Source: Clavulina sp. PMI_390 (taxonomy: Eukaryota > Basidiomycota > Agaricomycetes > Cantharellales > Hydnaceae). Taken from it: DNA of 14,250 nucleotides. Positions within the stretch are counted from its first letter, which is position 1, and each line of letters opens with the position of its first letter. The stretch lies in contig WIDE01000020.1 of NCBI GenBank assembly GCA_015039315.1, forward strand, positions 434,525 through 448,774. The letters are read 5' to 3'. A program made the translations under genes and the position numbers. This document shows, piece after piece, positions 1 to 8,419 of this stretch. The notes below the pieces were generated by a model that did not search any database, was not told where the DNA came from, and worked only from the letters and a program-made list of their open reading frames with translations.

Positions 1-478
1 TTGGATCCTGCCAGCCCGAAGACTATGCGAATATTCCTTCAAGAGGGCATGCTGACGCTCTACAGCTTTGACACGCACTCGCAGCGCGGCTTTTTCCTCT
101 TCAAGCGCCTTGATTTCTGGAGTGCTGGGTTTGGGGCGGACATAGGTGTGGGTAGTAGGAGCAGAGTATACCACATCGAATATAGTTAGCACTTGCGAGT
201 GGCTAGTCGTCTCAGCTTTAACACGAATCGAATCTTCATCCAGGACCGAAGAGAGGCAGTCAATGACAATGCTATTCTGACCAGACTGACGGTTGTTGCA
301 TAACAGTTGGGAGTTTTGTGTTAACATAACATCCAGCAGGAAATTAGAGAGCACAACCGATTTTTACCTTTACGTTGATTGGGATTCGGCGCTGAACAAT
401 AGCGCGGTCTGATCGATAGATTGTCACCTCCGAAATAGGATAGTCTCTGCCGTCAATCGGGATCTCGGTACCATCCAT
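1..478 (-). CDS. DUF4140/DUF4139 domain protein, N-terminal part (cut by window edge)
   Basis: This is the 5' end of a gene running off the left edge. The ATG is at 478 (CAT at 476-478). Exon 1 is 478-368 (37 codons), the intron 367-286 (82 bases, GTAAAA...CAG), and exon 2 runs from 285 to the edge (95 codons), giving 132 residues. The start is supported by the paralogue at 3470, whose first exon also has exactly 37 codons and splits after the matching Asn-Val-Lys/Glu. Shared stretches include VQRR, GQNS, LSSVLD, KAV.RQHALLK and SLRAGR; from KP.TPEI to SLRAGR, 33 of 43 residues are identical. The fold would be the DUF4140 N-terminal domain leading into a predicted coiled coil (from about residue 85). 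The DUF4139 domain should lie beyond the window. The family relates to bacterial proteins annotated as mucoidy inhibitor A; its biochemical role is unknown. It is transcribed away from the plus-strand paralogue. Confidence 0.85.
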
Positions 479-595
479 TACGGTGCCGGTGCTAAGATTA
501 GAGCTCAGAGTGAGGTTTCAGCTTCTGTTCGAAGAATCTGACGAAAAGAAAACCCCCCGGGAGGGTTGCGTCCAGGAAATTGAAGACTGGTCGTA

Positions 596-603
596 TATTT
601 ATA
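596..603 (-). promoter_or_regulatory. TATA box candidate for the minus-strand DUF4139 gene
   Basis: The minus strand reads TATAAATA here, about 118-125 bases before the ATG at 478. The plus-strand paralogue has a TATATAA at nearly the same distance (about 115-119 bases) from its own ATG, which supports both. Position and sequence are the only evidence. Confidence 0.45.
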
Positions 604-1091
604 TCACAGAATACTAGGTAGTCAACGGTAGGTAGTTAGGATACAGCCATGATAATAATATTTGTCGCATAGCTACACACGCATGGCCGGATGATCGGTA
701 CCACATTTAGCTCGTCAGGAGTTTCATTCTGAGAATTCAGTTGTATAACAACCTCGCGAAAAGTTTGTGCGAACTTTGGATCCAGTCCAGTGGCATCATC
801 GATTCAGCTGAATTGATTCGCCAGGCGTCTAATCTCTAACGTGCTTCCCCAAGACGTGGAGGCGAGCGTCTAATGCGGCATACCGGCAAAATAGGAAGTA
901 CTACACTGATTAGGATTACCTCACATGTATTGCATGTGTCTGTCGTACGCTGAGACACTCCAAGCACGACATGGCTCATCCTCGTAATAGACCACTACCA
1001 CCCTAAGAGGGAGTTCATGCGAACCCTCAGTGTTATTTGACCCAATACACAATTCCTGCTCCACCACCCAATCGACCTCCTCTCCAGCTCT
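604..1091. other. Intergenic region without recognised gene
   Basis: This stretch lies between the promoter of the minus-strand DUF4139 gene and the 3' end of the F-box gene. I see no open frame over about 60 codons, no tRNA boxes and no clear repeat. It probably holds upstream control sequence for the DUF4139 gene and the 3' trailer of the F-box gene. Confidence 0.5.
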
Positions 1092-2608
1092 CTACCGTAA
1101 ATCCATCGCAAAACTCGCATCACCCACTTTGGCATGGATTGTGATTTTGCGGAGATTCGGGTATCGTACCGCTATATGGGGAAGGGATTCTAGGAGCTGA
1201 GTTGCGTGGAGGAGGGCTCTGAGATGCCGGAGTGTCTGGTATGATGTGATGTCGATGTGTAGGTGGACAAGTGAGTGTGGGAGGAGACCACAAAGAAAGT
1301 TCATATTCCCAATGCTGTGCTCATGGGCATTCGAAAGAAAGAGGTCCGCAGGGATCCATAAAACTTCCAGGGTGCGGAAATTCTCTAGTGATCTTGTAAG
1401 CTGAACCACGCATCGCGCAGGAAGTGGAAGACTTTGCTGAACGCAAAAGTGAGTGATCTCAGGGTGTCAGAGTGTCCGGCGGAAGACAACGCCACCAAAA
1501 TGGATGAAGGATTGAATTTATTGTTCGTGTGCTGTTTCCCAATCTCGAATGTAACACTTTCCAGGCGTACCGGGAGCAACATGATGCTCGCAACCGTACG
1601 AGTGAAGCTCGTACAGTCCTCGAAGACGAGCTCCGAGATTGGGGAGCATTTTGGCGGCACGAGAAAAACCAACTGCTTTCGATCTTCCCTGGCGCAAATA
1701 GCGCGAGTCAGCGTCCTCCCGGAAGATGTGGTGATAGTAGGAAACCGCGAGGGGTTTTCTCCATAAGCCTTTTTGGCAACGGTCACTATCGGAAGGCGCT
1801 CTAGATCGTCCGTGCCGCCGCAGATAGACCCACCCCAGCCCCATAAACGCCTGATGACCAAAGCCTAAAGCGAGGGTAAGGACATGAAAGGAATCAAGAC
1901 GTCGGGGTTTAGACCAGCCTCGCCGTCACTATAGGATATATGGAGACTCCGAAGATTCATAAGCCCTGCGGGGATGGGACGACTGAAGCAATCTTCGAAG
2001 CAGATCAATGCAATAGTGGCCATATCATTGCGCCCGCGGAGGGTGAGCATATCAAGCTTCTCCAAAACATGGAGAAGAGCTATCAACCACCCATGGGACA
2101 CAAGTCCTAGCGCGAAGCCATCGGCTAACCCTCTTCCTTTCATAGCCGTCTGAATAGCATACATGTCTGTAAGAAGCTCATTTGAGCCCTCTTTCGCGGC
2201 GAATTCGATCCCGCTCTCTAATTCATGATCCTGAAGGGACTTCCCAAACCAAAAATGATCCTCAGCTGCGAACAAACCATCATACACTTTGTTATCAAGA
2301 CCATCAAGGTCCATCTGGGAATGAACAGCAATTGAGCGGACAGCGTGCGCAAGATCTGGGCGCGCAAGCGCAGTGCGCAGTAGGTAAAGAATCCTAATAG
2401 CCTCCTGAGTATGTGTCGTTGAGGTGTCTCGATATGGATTACGAAGGTCATCCGTAGCGGGCAACACAGGAGCTCGGTACATTAGCTGAATAGCTAATAT
2501 ATAGAACCTTCTACAAACCCTGGTAATATTCCGAAGGGCTTGAGGATCCCGAAGATTCTCGAAGATGAACAGCCATATCTCATTCGGAACTCCGGCGTAA
2601 TCAAACAT
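1092..2608 (-). pseudogene. F-box / leucine-rich protein gene with in-frame stop and frameshift
   Basis: Read on the minus strand from ATG 2608, the protein begins MFDYAGVPNEIWLFIFENL and continues to VCRRFYILAIQLMYR. This is an F-box (about residues 6-45), which binds Skp1 in SCF ubiquitin ligases. A leucine-rich, solenoid-like region follows, as in the many F-box proteins of Agaricomycetes. The 248-codon frame ends at TAG 1867-1865, just after FMSLPSL. The same frame reopens at once with RRLWGWGGS and continues to about 1409. There it must shift frame to continue as QLTRSLENFRTLEVLWIPAD, ending at TAG 1092-1094. The LPSL-to-RRLW continuity and the leucine pattern after the shift indicate one ancestral gene of about 505 codons. 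A 50-base intron removing the TAG (1914-1865) would change to a frame with no family resemblance, and no intron of normal size repairs the second break. Alternatives are a truncated F-box protein of 247 residues, or assembly errors. The frame is open upstream to 2704 without an ATG, so a 5' exon is possible. Confidence 0.7.
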
Positions 2609-2704
2609 CCTTTGCTGAAAACTCGCTGGCTCAAGGTCTACGCGGAAGACAGAATCACCATCCCCTGGCCGTCTAGCACAAATGCGGCCAAAAGGTAGTA
2701 CCAC

Positions 2705-3348
2705 CTTGGGAAACTAACCTTGCAGTGAGAAAGACGATTATCGAGATGTGTCTGATCGAGTTAGAGTTGGCGTTTTCGGGTCGCTCAATCTGGGCGCTTG
2801 CTGTCACACCAGACGAGCCGCGTCACACCTTGTCACAACAATGACAATATTGATCCAACACGAGATCGACAGCGTCTATCTTGAACACCACCTCCTTCAT
2901 CACGGAAAGAGCCTTAAGAACTGGTTGCACGATGCCCGGAATTTCGATAAAGTTTCCTTTTCGGAAAGGGCATAACCTAGACCCAGTGACAAGAGGGCTT
3001 CTTGGACGATATCGCCAGTGCGCGGCTTGGGGGTCTTTGCTCACCACCTCGGCGTCTCGAACAGGGGGATCGCCATTGCTGACACGTGGGGCCGTGGAGA
3101 TGGGAAAATTTCGAGTCCAAATCCTACTTCCTGGGCTCCAAAAGATCATATCTCTCGAGTCATTCCTGCACCGCACACTCCCATTATGAATTTCAAAGCC
3201 GATCTCCTGACTAGCCTATTTCACTCCTGAATGACTTTACTTACCCCTGAAGAGCTAGCTCTACTCATGAATAGCTGGCTTCTTGACTCAATCCCACCAT
3301 CACGTCCTTCTCCGAACCACCCGCACTCAACCAGCAGCACAGGATTTG
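2705..3348. other. Intergenic region; possible unassigned minus-strand exon
   Basis: No gene can be assigned here. A minus-strand open frame (2823-3176) has a hydrophobic helix-like end from IEIPGIVQPVLKALSV onward (about 2960-2830), followed by AAG|GTGTGA, which could be a splice donor. It could be a first exon of an unrecognised gene or a gene relic; I found no family match. The right end (3190-3290) carries short CTGA/CTCATGAATAG-like sequence repetition and the distal promoter of the plus-strand DUF4139 gene. Confidence 0.3.
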
Positions 3349-3350
3349 GA

Positions 3351-3357
3351 TATATAA
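3351..3357 (+). promoter_or_regulatory. TATA box candidate for the plus-strand DUF4139 gene
   Basis: TATATAA lies 119 bases before the ATG at 3470. C- and T-rich sequence follows between it and the ATG, as is common in fungal 5' leaders. The spacing matches the candidate TATA box of the divergent paralogue. Confidence 0.5.
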
Positions 3358-3437
3358 CTGCGCACTAACTTTCCCCAGCGCTAGGAAAGAAACCCTTCAC
3401 AATCACTCTCTCCGTAGCCACATCAAACCCTCACTCA

Positions 3438-3450
3438 CCCTAAACCCTAA
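3438..3450 (+). promoter_or_regulatory. Telobox-like CCCTAA double repeat in the 5' leader
   Basis: CCCTAAACCCTAA sits 20 bases before the ATG at 3470, probably inside the transcribed leader. It holds two telomere-type hexamers. In plants and fungi such short interstitial motifs can bind Myb/Teb1-type telomere-repeat factors near promoters. That role here is only inference, and two units can arise by chance in C-rich sequence. Confidence 0.3.
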
Positions 3451-3469
3451 CGCCAGCACTTACTTCATC

Positions 3470-5675
3470 ATGACGAAAGCTGGGATCGAGGTCGACGCCA
3501 GAGAGCATCCTATCGAGAGTGCTACCGTCTACAAATCTGGCCATGCTACCGTGCAGCGCCGCCTGTCGCTCAACGTGGAGGTTAGCTGTGTTCCTTTCAT
3601 TCCTTGTTCCCTTGCTTTTTTAGTAACGATCGACGCTCCAAACTCCTCCGATTGATGGATTCTTTTGTCACTCTCCAGGCTGGTCAAAATAGCGTCTCCA
3701 TCAAGTACCTCTCATCTGTCCTCGATGCCCAGTCGATCCACGTTGGAGCTGAGGCGACAAGTTACTCCCAAGCGCTCACCGTTTCCGATGTGGCATACAT
3801 GTACTCCCCTACTATCTACGCCCCCAAACCCAACACCCCGGAAATTCTGGCGCTGGAAGACGAGAAGGCCGCGCTAGGAGTGCGCATCAAGGCTGTGGAC
3901 CGCCAACACGCGCTCCTCAAGGGCCACTCCAATAGCCTACGCGCCGGCAGGGTCGAGAACGCCACTACCGAAGGCCTCGTGTCCTTCATGGAGATGAGCG
4001 TCGAGAAGGACGCAGAGCTGTGGGAGGAGAAGAAAAAGCTTGAAAAAGAGATCAAGTCGCTGGCGGAGAAGATCGACGAGATGTCGGCGGTGGAGGAGGT
4101 TGTTCCTCCTATGCTACAATCTGGTGTAACCCTCGTCCTTCAAGCAAAAGAAGCCGGCCCGATCGAGCTCGTGTTGTCCTACGGTGAGAGAACTGCTGCT
4201 TCATATCCTCATCTTGCTTCTGATTACCTTGACGCCACTTTTGTTAGTCGTCACGGGTGCCTCTTGGTCTAGCGCATACGACATACGTACTACTCTCTAC
4301 GATGAGGAAGACTTGAAAAAGTCAGCCAGGATATCCGACCCCATTGTAAACCTCCATTACCGCGCAAGCATCATGCAGTCAACCGGGGAGGACTGGAAGG
4401 ATGTGGCTCTTACCTTGTCTACCGCGTCCCCGGTGCTCAATACTGATGCCCCCCATGCTGAACCATGGCGCGTCACCGCATCGCAGCCGTCCAAGACGCC
4501 TTGTAGGGGTCGTGGTAGGTCTCGCGAGTTGCCGACGGCACCCTACATCCACCACTACTCCCCGAGCAGGAGGAGCAGGAGGAGCAGGACCCCGAGTCCG
4601 GCGCGGTATCACTATCGCAGCCGCAGCAACGACAGTCGCAATAGTTGGAGTGCACCAGAATATCACCAACCCCCCGTGTGCATCGCCGGAGGCATCCCAC
4701 CTCCTATGCCACTGCCGTATGTTGGCGGCACACCCTACATGGGCATGCCTGGCATCCCGGGCATCTGCATCCCGGCTCCTCTGCCAGTGCCAACGTGGTT
4801 TGGTGGTAGTACAAATCGCCATGTCGACGACGGTACAAACAGCTCCACGTTTGTGATTCACGAGCCTTCGGATGTCCCTAGCGATGGGAGGAATCACAAG
4901 GTCTCTATCGTAAATCTAGAATTTGCCGCCGAGCTCGAGTCGGTTGCAGTGCCAAGGAGTTCAACCACGGCGTTCTTACACTGCCGAATCAAGAATGAGA
5001 GCTCATACACGCTCATCGGAGGTATGTTCTCTCACCGTAACTGTGCGTAATGCCATACGCAGAATACTAAGCTTTCATACCATTGTTCTGGTAGGCCCAA
5101 GCGCTGTGTTTGTCGATGGCACCTTCATCGCGAACTCATCTATGCCAAACGTTTCTCCCTCGGGTTTTTTCACCTGCTTCCTTGGTCCTGACCCCTCTGT
5201 CCACATTACTTTCCACCCTGAGAGTAAAGTCTCGACGACAATCAGCAAAAAAGGACTCCTTTCTCCCTTCTCCAGGAGCAGTTCCAGGAAAATCGTGACC
5301 GCATACAAGCAGCGAATCACTGTCAAGAACACTCATATGGGCACGATTATCCCCAGGCTGATTGTGCAAGACAGTGTCGCGGTGAGCCAAGATGCCAAGG
5401 TCAAAGTCACTCTTTCGCAGCCGAATGGAGACGCGCTTGGCCCTGTGACGTGTGTGGAGCCGAGCCCCGGCGTCAAGGAGCCGGTGTTGGAGGATCGCAT
5501 CTCGAGGAATGTAATCGCACGTTGGGCGCAAAAGGACGAGAAGGGTAGCGGACGTGGCGGGGCGCGAGGCGATGGTGTGCTTGAGTGGGTGATAACCGAC
5601 TTGGAGGACTCGGTGGACTTGTTCCTCGCGCTTGAGGTTACATGTCCTGCGGACACTAATCTTGTTGATATGTAA
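3470..5675 (+). CDS. DUF4140/DUF4139 domain protein with RS-like and Pro/Gly-rich insert, four exons
   Basis: Exons are 3470-3580, 3679-4183, 4248-5021 and 5095-5675 (stop TAA 5673-5675). The 1971 spliced bases encode 656 residues. Introns are 98, 64 and 73 bases, all GT-AG; the third has a good branch site (TACTAA, 5065-5070). An N-terminal DUF4140 domain (about residues 12-120) leads into a charged coiled coil (about 95-185, rich in Glu and Lys). The DUF4139 domain starts near VVTGASWSSAYDIR (206-219) and resumes after an insert, with ESSYTLIGGPSAVFVDGTFI (455-474) and ITVKNTH later. The splice sites are fixed by these conserved stretches: removing the second intron restores LSYVVTGASW, and the third restores LIGGPSAVFVDGTF. 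The insert (about 285-395) is first Arg/Ser-rich with SRRSRRSRTPSP, then Pro/Gly/Met-rich. No signal peptide or membrane segment is seen, so the protein is probably soluble and intracellular. The family is widespread but of unknown activity. The divergent paralogue at the left edge shares the first intron position. Confidence 0.9.
4500..4833 (+). other. Low-complexity insert inside DUF4139 (RS-like, then Pro/Gly/Met-rich)
   Basis: This part of exon 3 encodes residues about 285-395. The first half has repeated Arg-Ser pairs (SPSRRSRRSRTPSPARYHYR, then SRSNDSRNS), like the RS domains of splicing factors. The second half has GGIPPPMPLPYVGGTPYMGM and PGIPGICIPAPLPVP. It separates the start of the DUF4139 domain from its main body and is expected to be disordered. 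Its bias also opens long frames on the other strand, which are not genes. Confidence 0.75.
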
Positions 5676-7640
5676 TAACAAGGTTCACCCCTGCGGGCGC
5701 GACGATATGATAAGGAGGACGAATCTTTCTAGTTATTGTACACCTCTGACTGTAATTTAGACCCAAAATACATAAATAACATGATGAGCTCTCTTCAGGT
5801 CCACAGTATCGCCGCCTCTCCATAGTCATTGACGCTCACTTTACTTACTGAAGCATGGCTTTTTGCTCGTTGACGCTATCTAATTTACGTGGTGCCTCTC
5901 CTGGGATATACAGTCGCTCCACCGCTTTCCCTTTTTCTTCTGCTCAAGTACTCGCATCCATGCACGTCGCTTATATTCTATCGGACGACTCAAGGTCTTA
6001 TTCCCCGCCCCCCATGCCTCCAAATTAACTTCTAATTATTATTCCAATTGATACCCTGACGAATTGATATAGGCTTCCTAGCTAGTAGAGGTGATCACAA
6101 CCCCGCGATTACTGTTCTGGATCGATTGTCTAATCAGTTATGACTGATCACATCCCCACACCTCGTCGTACTATTCCAGTCCACTCGCTCAGTTTTCCTT
6201 TGATTTTGATCACTGTACGATGAATATTTGTAGTTCGCAGTCCTTAGGGCCGCCTGGAATGAACTCTTGGCATCCTTCCTCTAATTCTCATCTTCATGTC
6301 CTTCTCTCGCCTCTAATCCGCTTGGTTTCCGTCCCGCTGAGCTCGACGGTTTCTCGACTCCGCCTGTTTCCAATCGGGACCCGTAACAATTAACTTGTAA
6401 CTTTCACAGAGTGGCCAGGTCAGAAACTGATGGAGGCATTCCTTTCTCTCTCAAAACCACCCACGTTTCCATAGGTGCTAGGCTCAGTACATATATGTCA
6501 ATCCATTAGTTGGCCGGCTATTCTACCTATAGTAGATCAGGCGAATATGTGCCAATCTACCAGTGGACGTTTCCACTGAATCTCAAAAATAACTACATAT
6601 CACCGAATCTCAGCCAATCAGTGGGGGCGTAAATAATTTAGTAGTGCGGCATGATGGGCACAAAGTGAATAAGGCCAGGCATATAATAAAGATCAACCTG
6701 CCCCAATAAACCCATAATGCGCCTGGATACTGGTCGAACCGCACTGTTCTAGGGTGCTCGGAGCGTGAGGTCCTGGTGGGAGATGAGGATTTGCGGCAAT
6801 TGATCACTCATGAAGTCACAAAAGATTGCAAATATGGGGGCGGCCATCCAACGTATGATACGTACGGCCCACAGTTATGAGAATTACGTTTTTACGCTCT
6901 GATTGGAGGGCTGGACAGGACGGACGATTAACTCGCATACATGAATAGAAGATGAGGGGCTATTGTCTTTGATGATGGATCTGGTGTATAACGTTCGTGA
7001 TCACGCGGTCGGTCCGTCGGACTGGGAGTTGCTGTAGCTGGGCAATAAAATAGGGCGGGAAACTCATCACGGTAGTGTTCAGATGCAAGAAACTGGTCAT
7101 GAGCCAGCGGTGGATTAGCGAAAGATTAGCGTTCTTGCGCGATATGGTACAGCCTTTCCAGGTTGTGAATGCAGCGACAATCTCAGTTATCTACTATGGG
7201 AGAACGGAATATTTCTCTTAGCTCTGCGCGGATAGGAGGTCGCACGGCGAGACGCATATCAGATCTCTGACTCTTCTGTTATTGTAATGCACACTGCTTG
7301 TTCATTTCTTGTATTATTGCTCATGCTTCGCTCTGCAAAATGTAACTAATAGCAATCGTATAATTCCAGAGCTGGCACCCGTGGCTGGGAAACCCCACAA
7401 TTGGGTATTTCGATTGAAACTGGAAATTGTTATCCATGCGATGGGGAGGAAGTGTTGGCAGACGGAGCTCAGTGGACTTTTTGGGTAGGTGATGTGCGGG
7501 ATGGAGCGAAGCCGCACGGCTGGCATAGGCACGATGGTATAGATTGAAATCATGGGCAGGTCATCGATCGGGGGTCGAGGCGATTCTTGGCAAGAAACAG
7601 CTTGAATAGCGACGGAGACGGCGGTATTGCAAGATGGAAG
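5676..7640. other. Gene-poor intergenic region
   Basis: About 2 kb without a convincing gene. Open frames are at most 79 codons, without family resemblance or splice structure. The start holds the 3' trailer of the DUF4139 gene, with AT-rich sequence at 5755-5785 that could direct polyadenylation. A small perfect hairpin, ATCAGT-TATG-ACTGAT, lies near 6133-6148. No tRNA boxes and no transposon ends were recognised. Decayed repeat DNA is possible, since diverged repeat copies lie immediately downstream. Confidence 0.45.
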
Positions 7641-7645
7641 CGTCC

Positions 7646-7853
7646 AGGTGGCAGTGCCAGGGTATAGCGATTGAATATTAACGATCGCTCCACATGTTTC
7701 AGCATAAGCGAGGGGCTGCGAATGGAGTGTTCAATGGTCAGTGGTGGAGTTCCAGCTCGAACTGGCGACGTTCAGGGCTTCATCGCACGCAGCAGGAAAT
7801 ATTTTTCCCTAATTCTAGGTAATATAAACTGACACTTTTTGCAACATCGTGAA
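7646..7853 (+). repeat. Dispersed repeat, copy A
   Basis: Copy A shares ordered blocks with two other places in the window: GGTGGCAGTGCC (7648-7659) and AACGATCGCTCCA (7680-7692) with copy B; TCGCTCCACA and TCAGCATAA with copy C; GGAGTGTT, CGTTC(A/G)GGGCTTCA and GGAAA with both. It ends with TAATATAA(A)CTGA, then ATCGTGAA, both also found in B. The order and direction are the same in all three, so common descent is likely although the copies are well diverged. The element class is unknown and no terminal inverted repeat or coding capacity is evident. Boundaries are approximate. The strand given is only relative to copies B and C. Confidence 0.6.
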
Positions 7854-7953
7854 TTCGCTGAAATACTTTACGATAAACTAATGGATTGTTTGAATAATCT
7901 GCAGCACCGTACCGATTGTCCGTCTGGCGGTGGAGATCGAGGTAAGCGCCCTC

Positions 7954-8131
7954 GGGTGGCAGTGCCCAGCCAACGATCGCTCCATGAGCGAGTGGAGTGT
8001 TCGACAATCGCTCCATTTTTCTATTGATTGCGAGGCTGTGCTCGTACATGGGTTCGGGGCTTCATCATCCGCATTAGGAAAAATTCTGCCCCGAGTTTGG
8101 GTAATATAACCTGATTAAGGGCTATCGTGAA
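7954..8131 (+). repeat. Dispersed repeat, copy B
   Basis: Copy B lies about 300 bases after copy A in the same direction. It has GGGTGGCAGTGCC (7954-7966), CAACGATCGCTCCA (7971-7984), GTGGAGTGTTCG, GTTCGGGGCTTCATC (8051 onward), CCGCATTAGGAAAA, TAATATAACCTGA and ATCGTGAA (8124-8131). The GTTCGGGGCTTCA and CGCATT-GGAAA blocks also match copy C. A second CAATCGCTCCA inside it (about 8005-8015) suggests a small internal duplication. Boundaries are approximate. Confidence 0.6.
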
Positions 8132-8419
8132 CCCCCCCTATTATGTCAGGCATGAGGAAAACAAGAACGATTGTATGTGGAACCTTTGGAAGCGTAAAAC
8201 TCGGTTCAATGACTCATAGACTGAATATGCGTACACCAAGGTATTACACCATCTTAGCGTACAATAAATCAGATGGAAGCTCGAGCTACGAATCTCTGCT
8301 TGAAAGCACCATCTACGAACAATGAACTCTAGTGCTAAATTGAAAATTACAACTTGAGGACCTTGACGAGATCTTGCCACCCATAATCATGAAGCTATCG
8401 TTTGGTCGGCACACTGCTT
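8132..8419. other. Spacer downstream of the FunK1 gene
   Basis: This short stretch lies between repeat copy B and the stop codon of the minus-strand kinase gene, and probably contains its 3' trailer. No independent gene is supported. Confidence 0.4.

Noticed and set aside
1865..1914. A 50-base intron that would remove the in-frame TAG of the F-box gene
   Set aside because: Removing it shifts to a frame without family resemblance, while the original frame reopens at once with RRLWGWGG, so a true stop is the better reading.
4379..4897. 172-codon minus-strand frame over DUF4139 exon 3
   Set aside because: It lies antisense to the Arg/Ser- and Pro-rich insert of a well-supported gene, and its composition is explained by that bias.
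6715..6800. Possible tRNA on the minus strand (GCGGTTCGACC resembles a T-loop)
   Set aside because: No matching A box, acceptor stem or anticodon arm could be found at the right distance.
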